DNA from: Nitrospirota bacterium | Lineage (GTDB): Bacteria; NPL-UPA2; JAADIA01 | Direction of reading: 5' to 3' | Assembly: GCA_013151555.1 (NCBI GenBank) | Contig: JAADIA010000044.1 | Location: 1-52,734 of the forward strand | DNA: 52,734 nt | In this document: in pieces, positions 9,135 to 17,862 of the stretch | How the letters are laid out: every line of letters begins with the position of its first letter | How positions within the stretch are numbered: the stretch's first letter is position 1 | Program-made: the position numbers and the translations under genes | Notes under the pieces: model-generated | Databases searched by the model: none | What the model saw: the letters and a program-made list of their open reading frames with translations, nothing else | What the model was told of the DNA's origin: nothing

Positions 9135-9239
9135 TCAAGTCCCCATCTTTTTTAAACGTTTCTTCAGCTTTTTCTCTTTCTTGCTCAACTTGGATTTCTT
9201 TTTTACTTCGTGGCCGGTCTTCTCCATCTTCCTGGACAT
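9135..9239 (-). CDS. Small lysine-rich protein, 34 aa
   Basis: Open frame of 34 codons with ATG at 9239, preceded by AGGGAGG at good spacing and ending one base before the arginine decarboxylase start. The product (MSRKMEKTGHEV, then Lys-rich) has roughly half its residues basic and no hydrophobic segment. Tight packing between groEL and the decarboxylase gene supports real translation, perhaps coupled to the decarboxylase. Nucleic-acid or ribosome binding is conceivable from charge alone; no family recognised. Confidence 0.55.
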   Translation of the reverse strand: MSRKMEKTGHEVKKKSKLSKKEKKLKKRLKKMGT

Positions 9240-9257
9240 TGGACTAAGCCTCCCTAT

Positions 9258-9318
9258 AACAGAGAGACCAGAAGACAGATATCAGATTTTCTCTGCTCTC
9301 TGCCTTCTGTTCTCTGTT
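9258..9318. repeat. Inverted word repeat of CAGAGAACAGAAG type
   Basis: AACAGAGA at 9258-9265 is complementary to TCTCTGTT at 9311-9318. Both arms continue with loosely periodic AGAAGACAGA / CAGAAGGCAGAGAG words. It lies just downstream of the groEL stop on the minus strand and could fold into a hairpin separating groEL from the small basic gene. Confidence 0.6.
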
Positions 9319-9326
9319 TTTCTTTT

Positions 9327-10964
<1,638 letters not shown>

Positions 10965-10979
10965 TTAATATCACCTCCT

Positions 10980-11267
10980 TTATTTGATAATAGCTAAGAT
11001 GTCTTCTTCTTTCATTATCAGGTGTTCATCTCCATCGACTTTCACCTCCGTTCCCCCGTATTTGCTGAAGAGAACTTTGTCCCCCTTCTTTACTTCCAGA
11101 GGCACAGTCTTGCCGTCTTTTAGCATCCGACCGGGCCCTACAGCGATTACTTCTCCCTCCTGGGGCTTCTCCTTGGCCGTATCCGGAAGAAGAATCCCTC
11201 CTTTGGTCTTCTCCTCCTTCTCCATAGGTTTGACCAACACTCTATCTCCTAAGGGTTGAATAGCCAT
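10980..11267 (-). CDS. groES: Co-chaperonin GroES (Hsp10)
   Basis: GroES of 95 residues, the heptameric lid of the GroEL chamber. [14 protein letters not shown] at the N-terminus, [17 protein letters not shown] (mobile loop region) and [12 protein letters not shown] are diagnostic. I chose the ATG at 11267 because AGGAGGTG lies 9-10 bases ahead; a GTG four codons earlier overlaps that site. First gene of groES-groEL. No CIRCE inverted repeat (TTAGCACTC-N9-GAGTGCTAA) is visible upstream; a sigma-54-type promoter is instead (separate entry). Confidence 0.97.
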   Translation of the reverse strand: MAIQPLGDRVLVKPMEKEEKTKGGILLPDTAKEKPQEGEVIAVGPGRMLKDGKTVPLEVKKGDKVLFSKYGGTEVKVDGDEHLIMKEEDILAIIK

Positions 11268-11317
11268 TTTTCTTTTCACCTCCTCTCAAATTTATCGGTT
11301 CACTATATGTTTATTAT

Positions 11318-11334
11318 AGCAATTTCCGTGCCAA
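11318..11334 (-). promoter_or_regulatory. Sigma-54 promoter upstream of groESL
   Basis: On the minus strand the sequence reads TTGGCACGGAAATTGCT, matching the -24/-12 consensus TGGCACG-N4-TTGC without mismatch. The -12 GC lies about 52 bases from the groES ATG, so transcription would start near 11307 with a leader of about 40 bases. A TATAAT overlaps just downstream (11312-11317) but has no good -35 partner. The strict match and spacing make sigma-54 control likely; no enhancer-binding protein gene or site is identified here. Confidence 0.7.
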
Positions 11335-11388
11335 TCTTGATATGAGCAAGGGGAGAAGAACTCCTTAACCTTCCTAACCAGCAGGGAC

Positions 11389-11580
11389 TCAATAAGTTGC
11401 GGCTAAAATGGTTTTTTTAGAGAATAACCCTTGCTCGATTTGCAGAATAGCCTCTCCCGGGAAAAGTATTTCATTTTGGTAGAGTCTATTTCTTATCTCT
11501 CTTAAAGTCTCCCATTTTGATAAAACGGCAGAAATTTCTTGCCAGAGATTAGGTGATAACGTATAATTACTTATGGGAGA
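11389..11580 (-). pseudogene. Gene remnant, C-terminal fragment without start
   Basis: The 490-base gap between groES and the dehydrogenase gene contains a minus-strand frame that reads like protein (SPNLWQEISAVLSKWETL, then REIRNRLYQNEILFPGEA, ending ILAATY-stop at 11389-11391). No ATG, GTG or TTG exists in this stretch, and the frame runs upstream into the repeat block at 11582-11750 before hitting a stop at 11641-11643. This suggests the 3' end of a gene whose front was lost, possibly when the repeats arrived. Family not recognised; chance open frame remains possible. Confidence 0.4.
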
Positions 11581-11581
11581 C

Positions 11582-11750
11582 CCGCCATAGGCGGATAATT
11601 TTAATTCGCACTTATCATCCGCCTTGGGCAGGCGATGTGCTCACTCACTTGCTTAAACAAGGGGAAATTCTCTGCGATAATTTCCCCTTAAGCGGCGGAG
11701 TTAATTCGCACTTATCATCCGCCTAGGCGGATGATGTGCTCATTAAGGAG
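11582..11750 (+). repeat. Composite hairpin repeat with embedded ribosome-binding site
   Basis: Four parts lie in order: a CCGCC-ATA-GGCGG palindrome (11582-11594); a partial unit TTAATTCGCACTTATCA...ATGTGCTC (11601-11642); a perfect 11-bp hairpin AAGGGGAAATT/AATTTCCCCTT (11659-11669 and 11679-11689); and a full unit (11701-11750). The full unit starts TTAATTCGCACTTATCA, has a perfect palindrome TCCGCCTAGGCGGA in the centre (11718-11731), and ends TGATGTGCTCATTAAGGAG. The final AAGGAG is the only good ribosome-binding site of the gene at 11758. Related copies lie at 24138, 44868 and 45327. Confidence 0.85.
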
Positions 11751-11757
11751 TCTGAAT

Positions 11758-12813
11758 ATGTACAAAATTGCGGTTGTTCCCGGGGATGGAACCGGGCCGG
11801 AGGTGGTTAGGGAAGGATTGAAAGTTCTAAAAGCTGTTGCTGAGGTAACCGGCTTTAAATTTGAGACGGTAAATTATGACTTTGGAGGAGACCGTTATCT
11901 GAAGACGGGGGAGACTTTGCCCGATTCGGCTATTGCGGAATTTAAGGAAATGGATGCCATTTACCTGGGGGCGGTGGGACACCCCGGGGTGGAACCGGGG
12001 ATCCTGGAGAAGGGTCTGCTTCTCAAGATAAGGTTTGCTTTAGACCAGTATATAAACTTGAGACCGGTCAAGCTCTATCCGGGAGTGTGGACACCCTTGC
12101 GGGACAAGGGGCCTGAGGATATAAATTTTGTGGTGGTCCGGGAGAATACGGAAGGACTTTACACCGGAGTCGGAGGGATTACTAAAAAGGGAACTCCTGA
12201 TGAGGTAGCTATCCAGGGAATGGTCAATACTCGCAAGGGAGTAGAACGCTGTATCCGCTATGCCTTTCAGTATACTAAAGAACAGAAGAGAAAAAAACTT
12301 ACCCTTTGCGATAAAGCCAATGTTTTAACTTATGCTCATGACCTGTGGCGGCGGGCATTCGAAGAAGTAGGGAAAGAATATCCCGATATAGAAAAAGATT
12401 ATGCCTTTGTGGATGCTGTCTGTATGTGGATGGTTAAGAACCCGGAATGGTTCGAGGTTATCGTTACCTGCAATATGTTTGGGGACATCATCACCGACCT
12501 GGGAGCTATGATTCAGGGAGGGATGGGGATTGCCGCCGGGGGAAATATAAACCCGGAAGGGACTTCCATGTTCGAGCCTATCGGGGGTTCTGCTCCTAAG
12601 TATACAGGAAAAAATGTTATCAATCCTCTGGCAGCTATCTCGGCTGTCCAGATGATGTTGGAGTATCTGGGAGAGACAAAATCCGCCCTTCTGATAGAAG
12701 AGGCCGTCATCAAAACCTGCGGGAAGATGAAGAGTCTCTCGGCCGGGAAGATGGGTTATACCACGACCGAGGTCGGGACCTGGTGGCAGGTTTTGTTAAA
12801 GAAGAATAAATAA
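11758..12813 (+). CDS. Isopropylmalate/isocitrate dehydrogenase family enzyme
   Basis: NAD(P)-dependent beta-decarboxylating dehydrogenase of 351 residues. GDGTGPE at residues 9-15, the substrate-loop RENTEGLY (R128 onward), the metal-binding region '[20 protein letters not shown]' (two Asp ligands) and [13 protein letters not shown] are diagnostic. RENTEGLY occurs in archaeal-type LeuB, homoisocitrate and isocitrate dehydrogenases, so the substrate is not settled. The ATG at 11758 is preferred over an ATG at 11731, because the latter lies inside the upstream repeat while AAGGAG sits seven bases before 11758. asd follows, suggesting amino-acid synthesis, but a repeat-filled gap separates them. 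Confidence 0.88.
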   Translation: MYKIAVVPGDGTGPEVVREGLKVLKAVAEVTGFKFETVNYDFGGDRYLKTGETLPDSAIAEFKEMDAIYLGAVGHPGVEPGILEKGLLLKIRFALDQYINLRPVKLYPGVWTPLRDKGPEDINFVVVRENTEGLYTGVGGITKKGTPDEVAIQGMVNTRKGVERCIRYAFQYTKEQKRKKLTLCDKANVLTYAHDLWRRAFEEVGKEYPDIEKDYAFVDAVCMWMVKNPEWFEVIVTCNMFGDIITDLGAMIQGGMGIAAGGNINPEGTSMFEPIGGSAPKYTGKNVINPLAAISAVQMMLEYLGETKSALLIEEAVIKTCGKMKSLSAGKMGYTTTEVGTWWQVLLKKNK

Positions 12814-12967
12814 TATAGGACACGGATGAACACAGATTTAAAAGGTCAAGGAAATTCGTAACCAAGATTTAATTTTAAGAAATTAAAAGAAAATATGACA
12901 GGATGTACAGGATTAAACAGGATGGATATGGTTAAAAAAATATCCGGTTTATCATGTTAATCCTGTC
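12814..12967. repeat. Word repeats, CACAGATT then inverted ACAGGAT pair
   Basis: A GGACACGGATGAACACAGAT copy begins just after the dehydrogenase stop. It is followed by GACAGGAT at 12897-12904 with further ACAGGATTAAACAGGAT words, and by the complementary ATCCTGTC at 12960-12967. The arms could fold into a long imperfect hairpin filling the gap before asd. Confidence 0.7.
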
Positions 12968-13038
12968 AAAAAAAAGTACATTTTTGTTAAATCTTATCCG
13001 GACAAATCTTATGGTTTATGTTTCAGAAAGGTATTACC

Positions 13039-14058
13039 ATGAAAAAGTTTAATGTGGCCGTTGTCGGAGTAGGAGTGGTCGGGACGGAGATGCTCAAGAT
13101 TCTCCGGGAGAGAAACTTTCCTGCCCGGGATATCAAGGTTCTGGCTACCCGGGCAAGGACAGAGGAGATCGGAGGCTGTCAATATCAAGTTGAACCGACT
13201 ACAGTAGAATCCTTTGAGGATGTTGAGATCGCTTTCTTTGCCGGTACCGAAGGAGCTAAAGGAGCCTCCCGGCAGTTTGGTTGGCCTGCGGTAGAGAAAG
13301 GAACAATCGTCATAGACAATGGGGACGACTACCGTTTAGACCCGAGGGTGCCTCTGGTTATTCCGGAAGTAAATGCGGAACATTTGAAGAAGCATCAGGG
13401 CTTTATCTCCAATCCTAACTGTTCTACTATCCAGTTAGCCATGGCTCTGGCTCCCCTTCACCGCCGGGCAGGAATAAAGAGAGTCATCGTCTCAACCTAC
13501 CAATCGGTATCCGGCACGGGACGAGCCGCTATTGAGGAACTTAAAGCTCAGACGAAGGCTATCGGGAAAGAAACGAAAGCGGAGGTTTATCCTCACAAGA
13601 TTGCTTTTAATCTCTTCCCTGAAATCGGGAGTTTAACGGATGAATTTCCGGGTTATTACCGGGAGGAAGTGAAAACTATAAAAGAGATGAGAAAGATCCT
13701 TGGCAAGCCGGAATTGCCCGTTTCAGCTACCTGTGTTCGCGTACCTGTCTTCATTAGTCATGCCGAGGCTGTTAATGTACAATTCGAGGAAGAACTGTCT
13801 GCCGGGGAAGCCAGAGATATTCTCAGAGTTTCTCCGGGACTGAAAGTCCTCGACGAACCTCGGAAAAGCCTCTATCCTGTCCCCCTTGAGGTAGCAGGGA
13901 AAGACGACGTCTACATCGGGAGGATCCGGGAGGACCATTCCGCTCCCCATTGTCTCAACCTCTGGGTAGTAGGAGACAATATCCGCAAGGGAGCCGCTCT
14001 GAACGCTGTCCAGATCGCTGAGGAGATGATAAAACAGGGACTAATTTCCGGCTCTTAG
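13039..14058 (+). CDS. asd: Aspartate-semialdehyde dehydrogenase
   Basis: Enzyme of 339 residues reducing aspartyl phosphate to aspartate semialdehyde for lysine, threonine, methionine and diaminopimelate synthesis. The N-terminal Rossmann motif is VAVVGVGVVGTEML. The nucleophile is C128 in SNPNCSTIQ, and the phosphate-binding GTGRAAIEELK and the HAEAVNV active-site histidine follow. The ATG at 13039 is chosen: AAAGG precedes it, and the upstream ATG at 13018 adds seven atypical residues. It stands alone with word repeats in front and a featureless 160-base gap behind. Confidence 0.96.
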   Translation: MKKFNVAVVGVGVVGTEMLKILRERNFPARDIKVLATRARTEEIGGCQYQVEPTTVESFEDVEIAFFAGTEGAKGASRQFGWPAVEKGTIVIDNGDDYRLDPRVPLVIPEVNAEHLKKHQGFISNPNCSTIQLAMALAPLHRRAGIKRVIVSTYQSVSGTGRAAIEELKAQTKAIGKETKAEVYPHKIAFNLFPEIGSLTDEFPGYYREEVKTIKEMRKILGKPELPVSATCVRVPVFISHAEAVNVQFEEELSAGEARDILRVSPGLKVLDEPRKSLYPVPLEVAGKDDVYIGRIREDHSAPHCLNLWVVGDNIRKGAALNAVQIAEEMIKQGLISGS

Positions 14059-14220
14059 GGAAAAACATTTTTTGCTTGCCATCCACAACTCTGCTGACCT
14101 CACCCGGGTACGGCAAAGCCACAGGCACGACATCTGACCAGAAACAACGCTTGCCATAATTGTTACCCCTACAAATAATTAAAAGGGAAGGGGAAGCAAA
14201 TAGAAAAGGAGGTTGGAAAA

Positions 14221-15348
14221 ATGTGGAGACTGTTTTTGACTTTAGGTACTTTGGTGGCGGTCCTCTCACTCTTTTCCCCGGCAGAAGCGCGTATCAAACT
14301 GGTAGCCCTACCGGAGAGAGGGGAAACAATTATTCGCTTAGATAATCCCCAGGCTACTCTGGTGGAGGAAGAACGGGTCCTTGCCCTTCAGAAAGGGCTC
14401 AATCAGGTGGACTTCTCCTGGAAAGGAGTGCGTATTGACCCCGATTCTATCCGCATCCGCATCTTGTCGCACCCGGATAAGGTGAATCTGCTCAGCGTCA
14501 GCTACCCACCCAATGAGAAGGCACTGGTCTGGCAGATATTCAGCCCGGAAGCCGGCGAGGAGAAAATCAGGGTAAGCTACCTTCTCTCAGGAATTGACCG
14601 CCTGATAACCTACAAGGCCATAGCAAATAAGGGGGAAACCAACGTTGACCTGAAATCTTTCCTGGTGCTCAGAAACTTCTCGGGAGAAGACTTTGCCATG
14701 GCTAAGGTTCAGCTCGACTACGGAGAAGCTTTTAAGAAAGCCATCCTGAACGAGGAAACGAAGCGGATGCTCTTCCTGAGCAGGAAGGATATCCCGATAG
14801 AAAAAACCTTTACCTTCGATGCCGCTAAGCTCCCCTGGAATTCAGACCGGCAGAGAAAAAACGTAGGAATTCCTGTCCATTACGTCATCAGAAACGATAA
14901 AAAGTCAGGATGGGGAGAATTTGCTCTCTGGGGCGGAAAGATGAGACTTTTCCAGGATGACGGACAGGAAGGCACTATCTTCCTGGGAGAGGATAGAGCT
15001 CAGTTTACTCCTGTAGGTAAGAAGATGGAGCTTTATGTAGGTGACAGCCGCGATATAGTAGTAACCCAGCGTAAAATGAAGGATATGAAGATCAATATTC
15101 GCCGCAATAACAAAAACAAGATTATTCTCTACGATACCGATGAGATTATCAAGGCCAAGATGGAAAACTTCAAAGATAAGCCGGCTGTCCTTACTATGGT
15201 GGAACATATCCCCGGTCAATGGGATATGGAGGAGAGCAGCCACAAGTTTGAGAAGGAAGATGCCAATACTCTCAAGTTCCGCATTGAGATTCCCGCTCAT
15301 GGGGAAGAGACGCTGATCTTCCACTATCAGAGGAGGAATGTACAATGA
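14221..15348 (+). CDS. Exported DUF4139-like protein A
   Basis: Protein of 375 residues with a clear signal peptide (hydrophobic stretch residues 3-20, likely cleavage after PAEA). The body is beta-rich, with motifs such as LITYKAIANKGETNVDLKSF and LVLRNFSGEDFAMAKVQL that resemble DUF4139 proteins, where a short 'xYxLxNxSGxDWxxAxL' block recurs. AAGGAGG precedes the ATG. Its stop overlaps the next gene's start by four bases (ATGA). The neighbour is a longer relative, so they probably work together in the periplasm or outer membrane. Function unknown. Confidence 0.75.
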   Translation: MWRLFLTLGTLVAVLSLFSPAEARIKLVALPERGETIIRLDNPQATLVEEERVLALQKGLNQVDFSWKGVRIDPDSIRIRILSHPDKVNLLSVSYPPNEKALVWQIFSPEAGEEKIRVSYLLSGIDRLITYKAIANKGETNVDLKSFLVLRNFSGEDFAMAKVQLDYGEAFKKAILNEETKRMLFLSRKDIPIEKTFTFDAAKLPWNSDRQRKNVGIPVHYVIRNDKKSGWGEFALWGGKMRLFQDDGQEGTIFLGEDRAQFTPVGKKMELYVGDSRDIVVTQRKMKDMKINIRRNNKNKIILYDTDEIIKAKMENFKDKPAVLTMVEHIPGQWDMEESSHKFEKEDANTLKFRIEIPAHGEETLIFHYQRRNVQ

Positions 15349-16706
15349 AAAGATATAGTCTGCCCCATAAGTTTAGTTCTCGGGGGTTGCTTTTCTTGCT
15401 TTTCTTCACCTTCATCTTAAATTTTCCGGTCCTGGCTAAGGTAGATCTGGTCACTCTCCCCGCAAGGGACAAGGTCCAACTCACCATCTACAACTCTGCC
15501 GACCTGACGCTGGTAAGAGAAAACCGCAGTCTCACCATGAGGAAAGGTGAGAACAAACTCCAATTCTCCTGGGCGAATACCCTTATTGACCCGACTTCTT
15601 TGGAGATTTTACCCTTAAGTCAGGCCGACAAGATTGATGTCTTTGACCTGACCTATCCCCCCGGGATAAGAGATCTGGGTCTATGGCATATCAACTCCCA
15701 GGTTTCCGGTAAAGTACCCGTTGAGATAACTTTCTTCACCTCGGGTATATCCTGGAGAGCCTATTATCTGGGAACGCTCACCCGGGATGAAAAGAAAATG
15801 AAGCTGGAGGGATATGTGCGAGTAATGAACAATAGTGGGGAAGACTATGCTAATGCCCAGATAAGGCTCATTGTGGGAAAGATTCACCTTCTGGACGAGA
15901 TTGCCAAGCTGGCCAGAAGGTATCCTCCCTATGGCAAGCCCGGAGGGTATCCGCCGCTGCTGGCCGGGAGGCCTGTTGAACGATTTCAGCGTAAATTTAA
16001 GAAGGCAGCAAGAGTCGTTGCCAACCTTGAAGAGGCCAGAAGAATCAAGAAAGAGGGCCTTTCGGAGTATTTTCTCTACACCATTGAGGGAACGGAGACC
16101 ATCCCCACCGGCTGGTCAAAGCGTCTCCCCTCCTTTAAGCAAGAAGATATCCCGGTCGTCAACCTCTACAAATACGAGGAGGAACGCTTTGGCAACCAGG
16201 TGGTGAGGTTTCTTTCCTTCAAGAACGATAAGGAACACAACTTAGGAAAAGAACCGCTTCCCGGGGGATTGATAAAAGTCTTCAGAAGACTGGATAAAGA
16301 AGCGCACCTCTCCTATATAGGTCAAGACAACAGCAAATATATCCCCATAGATGAGGATGTAGAGCTTAACTTAGGAAGAGCCCGGGATGTGGAAGTAGAG
16401 CCGAAGTTGATAGAGTATAAGACCTCCAACTATCGCTTTAATGCCCCGGGAAGGAATATCTCCGGTTGGGATGAGGAAAAAACCTACCAGGTTAAAGTTT
16501 CCAACTACCGTTCCCTTCCAGTCAAGGTAGAGATAAAACGCAATTTCCCGCACCAATACTGGAAACTCACGGAAAAAGGAGCTTTCGGCAAGTACGAGAA
16601 GGTAGACCTGGACACGGTAAAGTTCACCTTGGAGCTTGCCCCCAATACGAGTAAGACCTTTACTTACAAACTCGTGCTGCATGAGGGAGATAGGCAACAG
16701 AGATAA
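15345..16706 (+). CDS. Exported DUF4139-like protein B
   Basis: Protein of 453 residues, translationally coupled to protein A by an ATGA overlap. The N-terminal hydrophobic segment (residues 14-30, ending VLAK) is a signal peptide. Parallel blocks with protein A, for example LTLVRENRSLTMRKGENKLQF against LVEEERVLALQKGLNQVDF, show they are paralogues. The block GYVRVMNNSGEDYANAQIRL is typical of DUF4139. An insert at about residues 185-260 is rich in basic residues and prolines and is absent from protein A. Envelope location is inferred; role unknown. Confidence 0.75.
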   Translation: MKRYSLPHKFSSRGLLFLLFFTFILNFPVLAKVDLVTLPARDKVQLTIYNSADLTLVRENRSLTMRKGENKLQFSWANTLIDPTSLEILPLSQADKIDVFDLTYPPGIRDLGLWHINSQVSGKVPVEITFFTSGISWRAYYLGTLTRDEKKMKLEGYVRVMNNSGEDYANAQIRLIVGKIHLLDEIAKLARRYPPYGKPGGYPPLLAGRPVERFQRKFKKAARVVANLEEARRIKKEGLSEYFLYTIEGTETIPTGWSKRLPSFKQEDIPVVNLYKYEEERFGNQVVRFLSFKNDKEHNLGKEPLPGGLIKVFRRLDKEAHLSYIGQDNSKYIPIDEDVELNLGRARDVEVEPKLIEYKTSNYRFNAPGRNISGWDEEKTYQVKVSNYRSLPVKVEIKRNFPHQYWKLTEKGAFGKYEKVDLDTVKFTLELAPNTSKTFTYKLVLHEGDRQQR

Positions 16707-16766
16707 GTTGGGAGCAAGAATAACCATACCTTTCGGAGAAAAACCAAGACGACAGGGAACAAAAGA

Positions 16767-17510
16767 TTGGAAACCCGGAACCTTAAACTTACTCTTGAAT
16801 ATGACGGCGAGAATTATCATGGTTGGCAGAGGCAACCCCGGGTAACTACCATTCAGGGAATAATAGAGGAAGCCTTAGCCAAGGTTCTCCAGAAGAAGAT
16901 AAGTCTCATCGGGGCCGGCAGGACCGATGCCGGAGTTCATGCCCGGGGACAGGTAGCAAACTTCAAGACGAAGAGCAATCTCCCCCTTAAGAACCTGAAA
17001 GCGGCTCTGAATAGCTTGCTGCCCGAAGATATCGTTGTCAAACACGCCGTTCATGTCTCAAACGATTTTCACGCCCGTTACGATGCTCGGTCCAAATTAT
17101 ATCGCTACACTATCCTGAATGCTCCTCTTTCTTCTCCCCTCCTCAGAAAATATGTTTATTTTTTTTCTTATCCTTTAGATATCAAAGCGATGAAACGAGC
17201 GGCTAAATTTTTGGCAGGAAGACATGATTTTTCTTCTTTCCGGGGAGCAGGAACAGCCCGGGAAAACTATATCCGGAAAGTAAAAAGATTAAAGGTATCA
17301 ACAGAGAAGGAACTTATTTGCCTGGATATGGAAGCTGACGGTTTTCTTTATAATATGGTTAGGATTATTGCCGGGACACTTCTGGACGTAGGGAGAGGAA
17401 AAATAACGGCAAGCGAGGTGAGAAAGATTCTGGAAGCTAAGGATAGACGGCAAGCCGGTCCTACCCTCCCGGCCCGGGGACTTTGTTTGCTGAAAGTGAA
17501 GTATCGGTAA
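16767..17510 (+). CDS. truA: tRNA pseudouridine(38-40) synthase TruA
   Basis: Pseudouridine synthase of 247 residues modifying positions 38-40 of the tRNA anticodon stem. The catalytic aspartate is D54 in GAGRTDAGVHARGQ; DFHARYDARSKLYRY and DGFLYNMVRIIAGTL are also family blocks. The start is a TTG at 16767 with AGGGA nearby; it puts the first conserved strand (LKLTLEYDG) at the expected distance. It lies 60 bases after the DUF4139 pair. Upstream in-frame alternatives are less consistent with family length. Confidence 0.95.
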   Translation: METRNLKLTLEYDGENYHGWQRQPRVTTIQGIIEEALAKVLQKKISLIGAGRTDAGVHARGQVANFKTKSNLPLKNLKAALNSLLPEDIVVKHAVHVSNDFHARYDARSKLYRYTILNAPLSSPLLRKYVYFFSYPLDIKAMKRAAKFLAGRHDFSSFRGAGTARENYIRKVKRLKVSTEKELICLDMEADGFLYNMVRIIAGTLLDVGRGKITASEVRKILEAKDRRQAGPTLPARGLCLLKVKYR

Positions 17511-17657
17511 CCCGGCCTATTCCCTGGAAAGCGAATAATTTGCTCCCTCTTAAGAGTCGTTCTGTGATTCCCGGGTTTTTAATCCTGAAAATTTTAACGA
17601 ACTTAGCCAGGACTTCTCCAATTTCCCAGAGGTACTGTAAGCGTAAAACTATTTCCC

Positions 17658-17687
17658 TTGACGGCGACAGCGAAGTTGAGTTATTAT
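17658..17687 (+). promoter_or_regulatory. Candidate sigma-70 promoter
   Basis: TTGACG (17658-17663), an 18-base spacer and TATTAT (17682-17687) would start transcription near 17694, ahead of the small basic protein, BamD-like, lptE and holA genes. Reasonable match, unverified. The rest of the 245-base gap after truA shows no feature I can support. Confidence 0.45.
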
Positions 17688-17755
17688 ATGGCAAGGTTTT
17701 GAGTTGCCACGAGACTCGTTCCAGCTTATGACTACTGGGAAGGGAGGAGACAAAA

Positions 17756-17854
17756 ATGCCGTCCGGAAAGAAAAAAAAGAGAGCAAAGATAGCTAAGCAT
17801 AAGAGAAAGAAGAGACTAAAGCGAGACCGCCATAAGAAAAAAGGACGAAAGTAG
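17756..17854 (+). CDS. Small Lys/Arg-rich protein, 32 aa
   Basis: Open frame of 32 codons (MPSGKKKKRAKIAKHKRKKR, then LKRDRHKKKGRK) with GGGAGGAG at ideal spacing. More than half the residues are Lys, Arg or His. The sequence closely resembles a class of tiny conserved bacterial proteins beginning M-P-S/N-G-K-K-x-K-R-x-K that I recall from Bacteroidota genomes and that look ribosome-associated; that link is from memory. It opens the run leading to the BamD-like gene, eight bases downstream. Far too short for routine gene finding. Confidence 0.7.
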   Translation: MPSGKKKKRAKIAKHKRKKRLKRDRHKKKGRK

Positions 17855-17862
17855 TAACAACG

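Noticed and set aside
11280-11400. CIRCE element for groESL
   Set aside because: No TTAGCACTC-N9-GAGTGCTAA or close variant is present upstream of groES.
17461-17731. Open frames on both strands in the gap after truA
   Set aside because: The minus frame overlaps the truA end and the plus frame lacks a ribosome-binding site; neither resembles a known protein.
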